From an uncultured Aeromonadales bacterium (GTDB lineage Bacteria; Pseudomonadota; Gammaproteobacteria; Enterobacterales; Succinivibrionaceae), in assembly GCA_902796095.1 (NCBI GenBank), contig CADBNP010000216.1, forward strand, positions 1 through 5,945: a stretch of DNA of 5,945 nt, read 5' to 3'. Made by a program: the position numbers and the translations under genes. Position 1 is the stretch's first letter; each line of letters opens with the position of its first letter. Below are positions 1 through 5,835 of the stretch, piece by piece. A model generated the notes under the pieces. It was not told the origin of the DNA and did no database searches. It saw only the letters and a program-made list of their open reading frames with translations.

Positions 1-2
1 GC

Positions 3-182
3 CTGGAATTAGATGAAAATTTATTTACTGTTCCGCCAGACCTGAATACAGAAGATCTGTCTGATATGATAACTGATCTTAATATGAAAATTTCTGATTA
101 TTCAAGTAGCATTGCAGATCTGCTGGGAGAGATGGGAGATAAAATTGATGAAATAATAGACCGGTTGTCAGAACAGAAATAG
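3..182 (+). CDS. 3' end of an unrecognised acidic, probably coiled-coil protein (partial)
   Basis: An open frame enters from the left edge and ends at TAG 180-182, giving 59 visible residues. It lies outside the track of complete frames because its start is not in the window. I do not recognise the family. The visible part is strongly acidic (many Asp and Glu). Its last half, including IADLLGEMGDKIDEIIDRL, has Ile/Leu/Met spaced as in an amphipathic helix or coiled coil. There are no cysteines, no membrane segment and no sorting motif in this part. That it is a real gene is supported by the long stop-free frame in AT-rich DNA, the clean helical pattern, and a plausible rho-independent terminator about 95 bases after the stop. 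It is read in the same direction as metY, but the terminator and a separate promoter between them suggest they are not co-transcribed. Confidence 0.6.
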   Translation: MELDENLFTVPPDLNTEDLSDMITDLNMKISDYSSSIADLLGEMGDKIDEIIDRLSEQK

Positions 183-201
183 CATGTATCTTTGTTATTT
201 T

Positions 202-228
202 CTTATATTTATGATACAGAAATATAAG
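202..228. repeat. AT-rich perfect inverted repeat (9-bp arms)
   Basis: CTTATATTT (202-210) is matched exactly by AAATATAAG (220-228) across a 9-base spacer. A second, shorter pair, TGTATC (185-190) and GATACA (213-218), overlaps it. No run of T follows on either strand, so it is not a standard terminator. It lies about 20 bases after the stop of the upstream gene. It could be a 3'-end hairpin protecting that mRNA or a protein-binding palindrome; the sequence does not decide. Confidence 0.45.
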
Positions 229-275
229 TAAATATTATTACAATGTGTACAGTTTTATAACAAAAAAAGATGCTG

Positions 276-308
276 AACAGAAGTGAAGATTCTCTGTTTT
301 TATTTTTC
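276..308 (+). terminator. Probable rho-independent terminator of the upstream gene
   Basis: AACAGAA (276-282) can pair with TT (290-291) and CTGTT (294-298), leaving a two-base bulge and a loop of about 7 bases. The 3' arm runs directly into a T-rich stretch (297-308, TTTTTATTTTTC with one interruption). The stem is short and not GC-rich, so efficiency may be modest. The position, after the partial gene and just before the metY promoter, fits a terminator separating the two units. Confidence 0.4.
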
Positions 309-314
309 TCTGTC

Positions 315-343
315 TTGATTTAATACCTTGCTGATACGATAAT
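315..343 (+). promoter_or_regulatory. Candidate sigma70 promoter of metY
   Basis: TTGATT (315-320) matches the first four bases of the -35 consensus, and GATAAT (338-343) matches five of six of the -10. The spacer is exactly 17 bases. Transcription would start near 350, giving a leader of about 135 nt before the metY ATG. The palindrome TGAATTCA (343-350) overlaps the -10 end and the start region and could be an operator, though eight-base palindromes also occur by chance. Confidence 0.5.
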
Positions 344-349
344 GAATTC

Positions 350-485
350 AGCTTTTTGTCTGTCTGAGTAAAGGTTTCAGACGCTTTTCAATGTAATTTT
401 TCTAAGCTGCAGGCGTTTAGATCGTCAGTCCGATTTGAACGACAATCGCCGCTTTGATTCCAACTTTTTAACCGGTGCTTTTTAA
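350..485 (+). promoter_or_regulatory. Long, possibly structured 5' leader of metY
   Basis: If the promoter at 315-343 is used, the mRNA has a leader of about 135 nt with several possible stems. GTCTGA (362-367) pairs with TCAGAC (377-382). AAGC (404-407) and GGCG (412-415) together pair with the continuous CGCCGCTT (447-454). Inside that, TCGT (422-425) can pair with ACGA (439-442). CGATT (431-435) with AATCG (444-448) is a competing alternative, since it shares bases 447-448 with the outer stem. I could not match the leader to a SAM-I, SAM-II or other riboswitch consensus I know. Methionine-gene leaders are often regulated, so a cis-acting RNA is possible but unproven. Confidence 0.3.
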
Positions 486-1763
486 ATGAAAGATAAAACT
501 ATAGAAATACACGGAGGCTACGAAACAGCCGAAAAATCCACCCATGCAGTGGTGCCTCCTATTTACCAGACTGTAGCCTACGAGTTCGATGACGCCCAGT
601 ATGCCGCAGACCTGTTTAACCTTGTTAAGCCAGGAAATATCTACACCAGACTTATGAATCCGACTGCGGACATTCTTGAAAAGAGAATGGCCATGCTGGA
701 GGGCGGTGTGGCAGCCGTGGTTACAGCTTCCGGTCAGGCCGCCATTGAATATGCTCTGCTCAATCTTGCCCGTGCAGGCCAGAATATAGTTTCTGTTCCT
801 CAGCTTTACGGCGGCACCTTTACGCTTATTTCCTGCATGTTTCCTGATATGGGAATTGAGGGCAGACTTGCAGCGTCCGACAGTCCGGAGGACATAGAAA
901 AGCTTATTGATGAAAATACCAGAGCTGTATACTGCGAAACTATCGGCAATCCGGCAGGAAATATTGTAGATCTCGAGTCTCTTGCCGCAGTTGCACACAG
1001 GCACGGCGTGCCTCTTGTGGTGGACAACACAGTGGCGTCTCCTGCTATCTGCAAGCCGATATCACACGGTGCCGATATAGTTGTTCATTCACTGACAAAG
1101 TTCTGCGGAGGTCACGGCAATACCATGGGTGGCGTTGTGGTTGACAGCGGTAATTTTGACTGGAATGCCTACGGGGACAAGTTCAGCCAGCTTACAAGAC
1201 CGGAAAAGTCATATCACGGAGTTGTTTATACCGAGTCATTTGGCAGGGCTGCATATGCTGCCAGAATAAGAACAGTTGCCATGCGGAATACCGGTGCTGT
1301 TCTTTCTCCTCTCAGCTGTTTTCTGATCCTTGTAGGTCTTGAGACTCTCAGCCTGAGAATGAAGCAGCATGTTTCGAATACCTTTGCCATTGCTGATTTC
1401 CTCAAAAATCATCCAAAGGTTGCCTGGGTTAACTGTGCCAAATTTGAAGATAATAAATATCACAAGCTGGCTCAGAAATACACCAAGGGATCTCAGAGCG
1501 GTATGCTTACCTTCGGACTGAAGGGCGGTATTGAGGACGGTGTTAAATTTTATGATGCTCTGAAGCTTTTCAAGAGAGTTGTAAATATCGGTGACAGTCG
1601 TTCATGTGCCTGTCATCCGGCCAGTACAACCCACCGCCAGCTTAACGAGGAACAGCTTAAGGCTGCAGGTATAGGTCCGGAACTTATCCGTCTGACAGTC
1701 GGCATCGAGGATCCGGAGGATCTGATAGCAGATCTTGCCCAGGCACTGGAGCAGATCAGGTAG
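486..1763 (+). CDS. metY: O-acetylhomoserine sulfhydrylase (aminocarboxypropyltransferase), PLP-dependent
   Basis: This cytosolic enzyme joins O-acetylhomoserine and sulfide to give homocysteine for methionine synthesis; some members also act on O-acetylserine. The 425 residues are normal for MetY and longer than cystathionine synthase/lyase. The Cys/Met-metabolism PLP fold is complete. Y53/R55 (NIYTR) and SGQAA (82-86) bind the cofactor phosphate, Y108 (LYGG) stacks on the ring, D180 (VVDNT) contacts the pyridine nitrogen, and K205 (HSLTK) forms the Schiff base. R402 (RLTVGIED) binds the substrate carboxylate, and HPASTTHRQL (377-386) is the usual C-terminal signature. The insert with NFDW (223-226) and KSYHG (241-245) separates MetY from cystathionine enzymes. 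An in-frame TAA at 483-485 fixes ATG 486 as the earliest start. The only Shine-Dalgarno candidate is a weak GGTG at 474-477. No catalytic residue is missing. Confidence 0.95.
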   Translation: MKDKTIEIHGGYETAEKSTHAVVPPIYQTVAYEFDDAQYAADLFNLVKPGNIYTRLMNPTADILEKRMAMLEGGVAAVVTASGQAAIEYALLNLARAGQNIVSVPQLYGGTFTLISCMFPDMGIEGRLAASDSPEDIEKLIDENTRAVYCETIGNPAGNIVDLESLAAVAHRHGVPLVVDNTVASPAICKPISHGADIVVHSLTKFCGGHGNTMGGVVVDSGNFDWNAYGDKFSQLTRPEKSYHGVVYTESFGRAAYAARIRTVAMRNTGAVLSPLSCFLILVGLETLSLRMKQHVSNTFAIADFLKNHPKVAWVNCAKFEDNKYHKLAQKYTKGSQSGMLTFGLKGGIEDGVKFYDALKLFKRVVNIGDSRSCACHPASTTHRQLNEEQLKAAGIGPELIRLTVGIEDPEDLIADLAQALEQIR

Positions 1764-1802
1764 TTGTCAGTCTCTGATATCTCTGGTTTTATGATCCGTC
1801 TT

Positions 1803-1833
1803 GGTATCCTGCAGCAGAAAACTGCAGGATACC
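1803..1833 (+). terminator. Perfect 12-bp hairpin downstream of metY, without a U-tract
   Basis: GGTATCCTGCAG (1803-1814) is matched exactly by CTGCAGGATACC (1822-1833) across the 7-base loop CAGAAAA. It begins 40 bases after the metY stop, in the space between two convergent units. Neither strand has a run of T after the stem (CATTTGAGG on the plus side), so it is not a textbook rho-independent terminator. It is most likely the 3' boundary of the metY transcript, acting as a weak terminator or as an exonuclease block. An effect on read-through from the sap operon is also possible. Confidence 0.5.
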
Positions 1834-2037
1834 CATTTGAGGAAAAGTCCAACTCAATACTTTTTCTGAACAGGTTTTGTTTAATGCTTTTCTTGCGTTG
1901 ACGGAGTCTTCTTTATGCATGTTTTTACAGGCATAAGTGCTGCTGCAGGTCATTATTGGAATGATCCTTCTGAGAATGAACCGTGAATTCCGCTCAGGAG
2001 CATCAACTTCAGACCAGAACTGCTTTCAGGTTCAGTT
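1834..2037. other. Intergenic space between convergent metY and sapF; no gene seen
   Basis: No frame here looks like a gene; the longest ATG frame noticed is 23 codons (1915 onward) without a ribosome-binding site. Two weak hairpins are visible. TTATGC (1913-1918) pairs with GCATAA (1931-1936), with an inner TGT/ACA. AGAACTG (2016-2022) pairs with CAGTTCT (2033-2039), overlapping the sapF stop codon. Neither has a T-tract on the relevant strand, so no clear terminator for the sap operon can be named. Confidence 0.4.
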
Positions 2038-2847
2038 CTACTCCTTTTCCGGTTTGAATTTGTACCTGTATTCATTGTTGTAGTTTCTCAGCAGACGCTG
2101 GGTGATTTCATTCTGCGGATTGTTCAGAATTTTTCTTGTATCTCCGAACTCAACTACTTCTCCCTTGCACAGTACCAGAAGCTTGTCGCTGATCTTTCTG
2201 GCAATTTCCAGATCTGATGTTGTTATGATAGTGGATATTCTTCTTTCCTTCTGCAGTCTGAGCATCATGTTGCAGATGTGAGCTCTCAGGTTTGGATCAA
2301 ACGAACTTATGGATTTATTGGCCAGGATCACCTTTGGATTTAGGATCAGTGCGCGGGCAAAGGATATTCGCTTCATCTGACCGTAGGACAGCTCCTGCGG
2401 GTATCTTTTTGCTATGCTGTTGGGAAGATCTACCAGATTGAGAGTATCGTAGATCCGTTCCTTTCGTTCACTTTCTGTCATGCTTGTGTTGATCAGCAGC
2501 GGTATCTGAAGTATGTCTATTATCCTCAGTTTGCGGTTCAAAGCCGTTTCCTGATCCTGGAAGATCATGCGGAAGTTCTGAGCCCTCATCTGGCGGTTGT
2601 TTTCATACGTCTGCCCGTTATAGAGAATAAGTCCCTTCGTTGGAGTTATAAGTCCGGCGATGGCTGAAATCAGCTCACTTTTTCCCGATTTTTCCTCACC
2701 GATTATGGCCAGGGATTCTCCGTCCTGCAGCGAGAAGGTAATATTTTTGAGAATAAAATCTGACCGGAACATTCTGGTGAACCAGGATGACGGGTTTCTG
2801 TAGCACAGGTTTGATACGCTGATAATTGTTTCGGTTGAGCTAATCAT
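2038..2847 (-). CDS. sapF: ABC transporter ATPase, SapF-like, with degenerate Walker B
   Basis: This is the second nucleotide-binding subunit of a Sap-type (dipeptide/oligopeptide family) ABC importer, on the cytoplasmic face of the inner membrane. The 269 residues equal SapF length, and stretches such as SLAIIG, MIFQD, FARALILNPKVI and KGEVVEFG align with enteric SapF as I remember it. Walker A is intact (GEEKSGKS, 50-57), as are the Q-loop (Q97) and a near-normal signature (LSYGQ, 153-157). The Walker B strand reads VILANK (173-178): the Mg-binding Asp is Asn177 and the catalytic Glu is Lys178. The switch-His position appears to be Ser211 (TTSDL); E. coli SapF also deviates there as I recall, so that change weighs less. 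The D-loop region is SSFD (181-184). The start overlaps the end of sapD by 8 bases, implying translational coupling. It probably binds ATP but hydrolyses it poorly alone. Confidence 0.85.
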   Translation of the reverse strand: MISSTETIISVSNLCYRNPSSWFTRMFRSDFILKNITFSLQDGESLAIIGEEKSGKSELISAIAGLITPTKGLILYNGQTYENNRQMRAQNFRMIFQDQETALNRKLRIIDILQIPLLINTSMTESERKERIYDTLNLVDLPNSIAKRYPQELSYGQMKRISFARALILNPKVILANKSISSFDPNLRAHICNMMLRLQKERRISTIITTSDLEIARKISDKLLVLCKGEVVEFGDTRKILNNPQNEITQRLLRNYNNEYRYKFKPEKE

Positions 2848-3856
2848 CGGAATTCAGTGCTCCGTCCGGCAGAGGAAAATGACAGCGGTACTGACAGTTC
2901 TTGCTCATGGTGATATCAGGCATTTTGTTGCAGATTCTTTTGGCATAGCGACATCTTGCTCCAAAACGGCAGCCTATTGGCATATGTTTGTAGTCCGGAT
3001 GTTTTCCCTTAAGCACCGGTATGAATTTCTTGTTCTGGCCCGGATCGCTGAGAGCCATCATGCTGCGGATCAGAGATGCGGTATATGGGTGCCGCGGATT
3101 TTTGAAAATCTGATCTCTGGATCCTCTTTCCACAATCTGACCGGCATACATGAATGCGAACTCATCGGCGAAATTATAGATTGAGGCTATGTCGTTGGAT
3201 ATGATTATTATTGCCGTATGATCGTTCTTGCTGTACTTGTCCAGAAGTTTCAGCACCTGAAATCTGGAAGCTATTTCAAGGTTGACGATCGGTTCGTCCA
3301 GCAGCAGAATCTTCGGTTCCGAGGCTACAGCCATGGCAATCATAACCTTCTGACACTCTACATCCGAAAGCTGGGATGGATATGAGTTCATGATCTTTCT
3401 GTGATCCTTGATGCCGCTTCGGTGAAGCAGTGCCACTGCAGTCTGCTTTTTTGTATTTTTTATGAAATTTTTTATTCTGGTAAAAAAACGGTACCACTTT
3501 ATTTTAGGCATCACCTCATAGAGCTGAGCCTTGATTTTCAGCGAGGGATCCAGACTTCGCTTTGGCTCCTGCATAACGAAGGATGTGTTTTCGCCTATAA
3601 TTCTGCGACGCTGGTGGGAGCTTAATTTCAGCAGATCCGTTTCATCAAGCTTGAAGCGGTCGGCATAGTAGATTACGTTGTCCTTTCTGAGCATCATTAT
3701 CGCCTGCATTACCAGACTTTTCCCGGAGCCTGAGGCGCCTGCCAGTGCCAGAATTTTTCCTGCATTGATGGTGAGGCTGATCCTGTCGACAATGGTAATT
3801 ATGCCTTCGTCGGTTTTGATTTTTACGGTGAGGTTGCGTATATCCAGCAGCGCCAT
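2840..3856 (-). CDS. sapD: ABC transporter ATPase, SapD-like
   Basis: This is the other nucleotide-binding subunit of the Sap transporter. In E. coli SapD is also reported to support Trk potassium uptake. MALLDIRNLT at the start, the LLHRSGIKDH block, ECQKVMIA and IGCRFGARC near the end all match SapD closely from memory. Walker A is GASGSGKS (40-47), the Q-loop is Q96, and Walker B is complete (LLLDEP, D187/E188). The signature is LSDVE (163-167), with Val in place of the usually fixed Gly. The switch His is Asn221 (ISNDI), where E. coli SapD has His as I recall. The C-terminus carries the family's HPYT element (256-259) and a cysteine cluster (C296, C302, C309, C321, C325) as in DppD/OppD-type subunits. 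Start and sapC stop overlap by one base (TAATG), with an AAGGAG ribosome-binding site about 8 bases upstream, so this start is firm. Confidence 0.88.
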   Translation of the reverse strand: MALLDIRNLTVKIKTDEGIITIVDRISLTINAGKILALAGASGSGKSLVMQAIMMLRKDNVIYYADRFKLDETDLLKLSSHQRRRIIGENTSFVMQEPKRSLDPSLKIKAQLYEVMPKIKWYRFFTRIKNFIKNTKKQTAVALLHRSGIKDHRKIMNSYPSQLSDVECQKVMIAMAVASEPKILLLDEPIVNLEIASRFQVLKLLDKYSKNDHTAIIIISNDIASIYNFADEFAFMYAGQIVERGSRDQIFKNPRHPYTASLIRSMMALSDPGQNKKFIPVLKGKHPDYKHMPIGCRFGARCRYAKRICNKMPDITMSKNCQYRCHFPLPDGALNSDD

Positions 3857-4743
3857 TACATATTCTCCTTGTGCAGAGCATTGCGGATGCCGTCGCTCAG
3901 AATATTGATGGCTATGACGAAGGTAATAATGGCAACGCCAGGGAACGCAATGATCCAGTAGTTGCCTGTGTAAAGCATATCCATGTTCTCTGCAATCATT
4001 GTACCAAGCTCAGGTTCAGGATTGACGGCACTGAGACCGAGAAAACCGAGGGCTGCAAGATCCAGAATTGCCATGGAGAAATGCTTTGTAAACTGGATAA
4101 TCAGCACGTCCCTGATATTTGGAAAAAGTGAAAGTCTGAACATGGAAAGGGTTCCTGCTCCGTCAAGCAGCACGGCCTTTATGTATTCCTTTCTCATTTC
4201 CTCGCTGGTTATCTCGTAGCAGATGGAACAGAAGCGCGGGATCAGCGATACGGTGATTGCAACCGTCGCATTTTTCATGCTGGGACCGAGAATTGTGATA
4301 ATCGCGAAGGCGATGATAATCGGAGTGTAGGATCTTACTGACGAAACCATGATCCTGATAAGCTGCATCAGTCTGTTTTTGGACAGAGCGCTGGTAAAGC
4401 CGATAATCATTCCCGCCGCCGATGACAGAACAGCCGCGCACATGGCATAGAGAATTGTGTTTCTCGAGCCGTAGACAAGTCTTGCATAAACATCCCGGCC
4501 AAGATCATCAGTGCCCAGGATGAACTTGCTGAAGCCCTTGCTGAAGGAAAAAGACAGGTGGGGAGGACGGAAGAAATCCATGGTCTGCTGATCGTAGGGG
4601 TTGAGGTTGAAACAGTAGATGGAAATTACAATGACAAGGAGATACAGCACCAGAAACCACATGGCATACCATGCCATCCAGTTTCTGCGCAGAATGCGGA
4701 AAAAATCCAGACTGCGGAAAATATTCAGTTTGCCGAGATTCAT
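3856..4743 (-). CDS. sapC: ABC transporter permease, SapC-like
   Basis: This is one of the two inner-membrane permease subunits of the Sap transporter; it pairs with SapB to form the substrate channel. The 295 residues match SapC length. An N-terminal membrane segment (about 24-45) is followed by the SapC/DppC-type element LGTDDLGRDV (76-85). Five further hydrophobic segments follow at about 96-119, 139-158, 160-177, 222-240 and 264-284. The cytoplasmic coupling helix that docks on the ATPases lies at about 186-210 (EYIKAVLLDGAGTL to FPN), and SMAILDLAALGFLGL (223-237) is the most SapC-like stretch. The ATG lies 44 bases after the sapB stop with no strong ribosome-binding site; AGGA is only 2 bases from it and GGAG about 12 away. 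No other start codon exists in frame between the two genes. Translation may depend on coupling from upstream. Confidence 0.88.
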   Translation of the reverse strand: MNLGKLNIFRSLDFFRILRRNWMAWYAMWFLVLYLLVIVISIYCFNLNPYDQQTMDFFRPPHLSFSFSKGFSKFILGTDDLGRDVYARLVYGSRNTILYAMCAAVLSSAAGMIIGFTSALSKNRLMQLIRIMVSSVRSYTPIIIAFAIITILGPSMKNATVAITVSLIPRFCSICYEITSEEMRKEYIKAVLLDGAGTLSMFRLSLFPNIRDVLIIQFTKHFSMAILDLAALGFLGLSAVNPEPELGTMIAENMDMLYTGNYWIIAFPGVAIITFVIAINILSDGIRNALHKENM

Positions 4744-4787
4744 GATCCTGTTGGTCTCCGTTTGATGACAGCAGCCATACTCGTCAT
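4740..4787 (-). CDS. Possible 15-codon coupling mini-ORF between sapB and sapC
   Basis: Directly after the sapB stop (TAA) comes ATG at 4787. It opens a 15-codon frame, MTSMAAVIKRRPTGS, whose TGA (4740-4742) overlaps the sapC ATG as ATGA. Ribosomes ending sapB could restart here and be delivered exactly to the sapC start. There is no strong ribosome-binding site of its own (GAGGG lies about 13 bases upstream), and the peptide has no recognisable fold. It may simply be chance in a short spacer; if real, the act of translating it probably matters more than the peptide. Confidence 0.2.
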   Translation of the reverse strand: MTSMAAVIKRRPTGS

Positions 4788-5747
4788 TTAGATCTGCTCA
4801 CCCTCGTATCTGTTCAGAAAAATTATGGACATATCCGCCATGAATTCAAGGAATATATTCAGAATAACAAAAATAAATCCTATAAGCACCAGATAGGCGT
4901 TCACCACATTTATGTCGTTGTTTCTTATGGCTTCAATAATCCAGGTGCCGATACCTGGCCAGTTGAAAACGTTTTCCACGATAATAACCGATGTGAAGGT
5001 TAGAAAAAGAACGGATCCGCACTGGCTCAGAATTGACGGCATGGCGTTTTTCAGTCCGTGGCGCAGTATGATGCGACCTGATGACCATCCGCGGCTGAAA
5101 GCCACCTTGATGTAGTTTTCCTGCATTACGCTGTACAGCGAGTTTCTGACAATGCGTATTATTTCAGTGGTGGGAAGCATGGCCAGGGAGAATACCGGGA
5201 GAATGAAGTGATTGCTTGCATTGATGAATGCATCCCAGTTGGATGCACCGCCGCTCAGCAGAGTATCAACCAGTATGAATCCGGTTTTCGGAGGAATATC
5301 GTAGAGAAGACTGATGCGTCCGGAGCATGGAACCCAGTCTACTGATACAGCCAGGGTACTGATAAGAAGCTGGGCAATCCAGAAAACGGGAATGGAGGAG
5401 CAGAAGATACTGACGTTTGTAATGGTACCGTCCATCCATCTGTCGCGGTGCAGGGCGGCGAAGCATCCGAGAACAAGACCGAGGGTGACGGAAACCGTCA
5501 TGGCGATGAGACAAAGCTCAAAGGTGGCGATGAAATACTCCAGAAAGTCTTCAGTAACAGGTTGGAAGGACATGGAGGAGTAACCGAAATCAAGTCTGAG
5601 AATACGGTTCAGATAAATCAGAAACTGCAGAAAAATATCCTGGTTGCCAAGATTATTGGCTCTGATGTAGAACCAGAAGGTAAGGAAAAGCAGGATAATG
5701 GATGAAAGAAGAAGCATACCCAGCTTTCTAATAATAATTACCAGCAT
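4788..5747 (-). CDS. sapB: ABC transporter permease, SapB-like
   Basis: This is the first gene of the operon and encodes the second inner-membrane permease, a DppB/OppB-type subunit. The 319 residues are close to enteric SapB. Hydrophobic segments lie at about 8-28, 73-98, 112-138, 180-200, 244-262 and 284-306. SapB-like stretches include LDFGYSS (52-58), ATFELCLIA (74-82), SIPVFWIA (118-125), LPTTEIIRI (191-199) and ENVFNWPGIG (258-267), the last typical of the family. The coupling helix is at about 211-238 (NYIKVAFSRGWS to AMPS). ATG 5747 has a good GAGG ribosome-binding site 5 bases upstream (5753-5756), and stop codons close the frame further upstream. No sapA lies before it, unlike the enteric sapABCDF order. 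Confidence 0.87.
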   Translation of the reverse strand: MLVIIIRKLGMLLLSSIILLFLTFWFYIRANNLGNQDIFLQFLIYLNRILRLDFGYSSMSFQPVTEDFLEYFIATFELCLIAMTVSVTLGLVLGCFAALHRDRWMDGTITNVSIFCSSIPVFWIAQLLISTLAVSVDWVPCSGRISLLYDIPPKTGFILVDTLLSGGASNWDAFINASNHFILPVFSLAMLPTTEIIRIVRNSLYSVMQENYIKVAFSRGWSSGRIILRHGLKNAMPSILSQCGSVLFLTFTSVIIVENVFNWPGIGTWIIEAIRNNDINVVNAYLVLIGFIFVILNIFLEFMADMSIIFLNRYEGEQI

Positions 5748-5785
5748 TGTTGCCTCAGACCTTAGAAATTAGTTAAATCAGTCAG

Positions 5786-5814
5786 ATTATAACCCAATGC
5801 GGGCGGTAAAACCC
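5786..5814 (-). promoter_or_regulatory. Candidate promoter of the sap operon
   Basis: On the minus strand there is a perfect -10 hexamer TATAAT (plus-strand 5786-5791), 38 bases before the sapB ATG, giving a leader of about 30 nt that includes the GAGG site. With a 17-base spacer the -35 position (5809-5814) reads GGGTTT, a poor match, and it falls inside an inverted-repeat cluster. The promoter may therefore need an activator or be controlled by a protein binding that repeat. Confidence 0.45.
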
Positions 5815-5835
5815 ACGGTTTTTACCATGGGTAAA
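5805..5835. repeat. Nested inverted-repeat cluster upstream of sapB
   Basis: Three related arms alternate in direction. GGTAAAACC (5805-5813) pairs with GGTTTTTACC (5817-5826, one extra T) across CAC. The inner part of the middle arm, TTTACC (5821-5826), also pairs with GGTAAA (5830-5835) across ATG. The middle arm can use only one partner at a time. No T-tract follows on either strand. It could be an operator overlapping the -35 region, alternative RNA hairpins, or part of a mobile-element end. Confidence 0.5.

Noticed and set aside
379..427. MetJ-box-like octamers upstream of metY (AGACGCTT, AGGCGTTT)
   Set aside because: Each matches AGACGTCT at only 6 of 8 positions, and they are not in the adjacent tandem array that MetJ requires.
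431..480. SAM-II-like riboswitch (GATTTGAACG resembling the SAM-II loop)
   Set aside because: The P1 stem, the TTGCA segment and the 3' GCTAAA element of SAM-II could not be found in the right order.
468..1004. 178-codon minus-strand open frame opposite metY
   Set aside because: It lies antisense to a strongly recognised metY, and its translation shows no family resemblance. It is a shadow of the metY codon pattern, as are the other minus frames between 806 and 1852.
1915..1986. 23-codon plus-strand frame starting MHVFTG in the intergenic space
   Set aside because: There is no ribosome-binding site, no recognisable peptide, and the length is easily reached by chance.
2016..2039. Hairpin at the sapF stop as the sap operon terminator
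   Set aside because: The 7-bp stem overlaps the stop codon and is not followed by a T-run on the minus strand, so it does not qualify as an intrinsic terminator.
5314..5705. Plus-strand open frames of 85-89 codons opposite sapB
   Set aside because: They are antisense to a well-supported permease gene and have low-complexity, charged translations typical of shadows of membrane proteins. Similar plus frames opposite sapC and sapD were dropped for the same reason.
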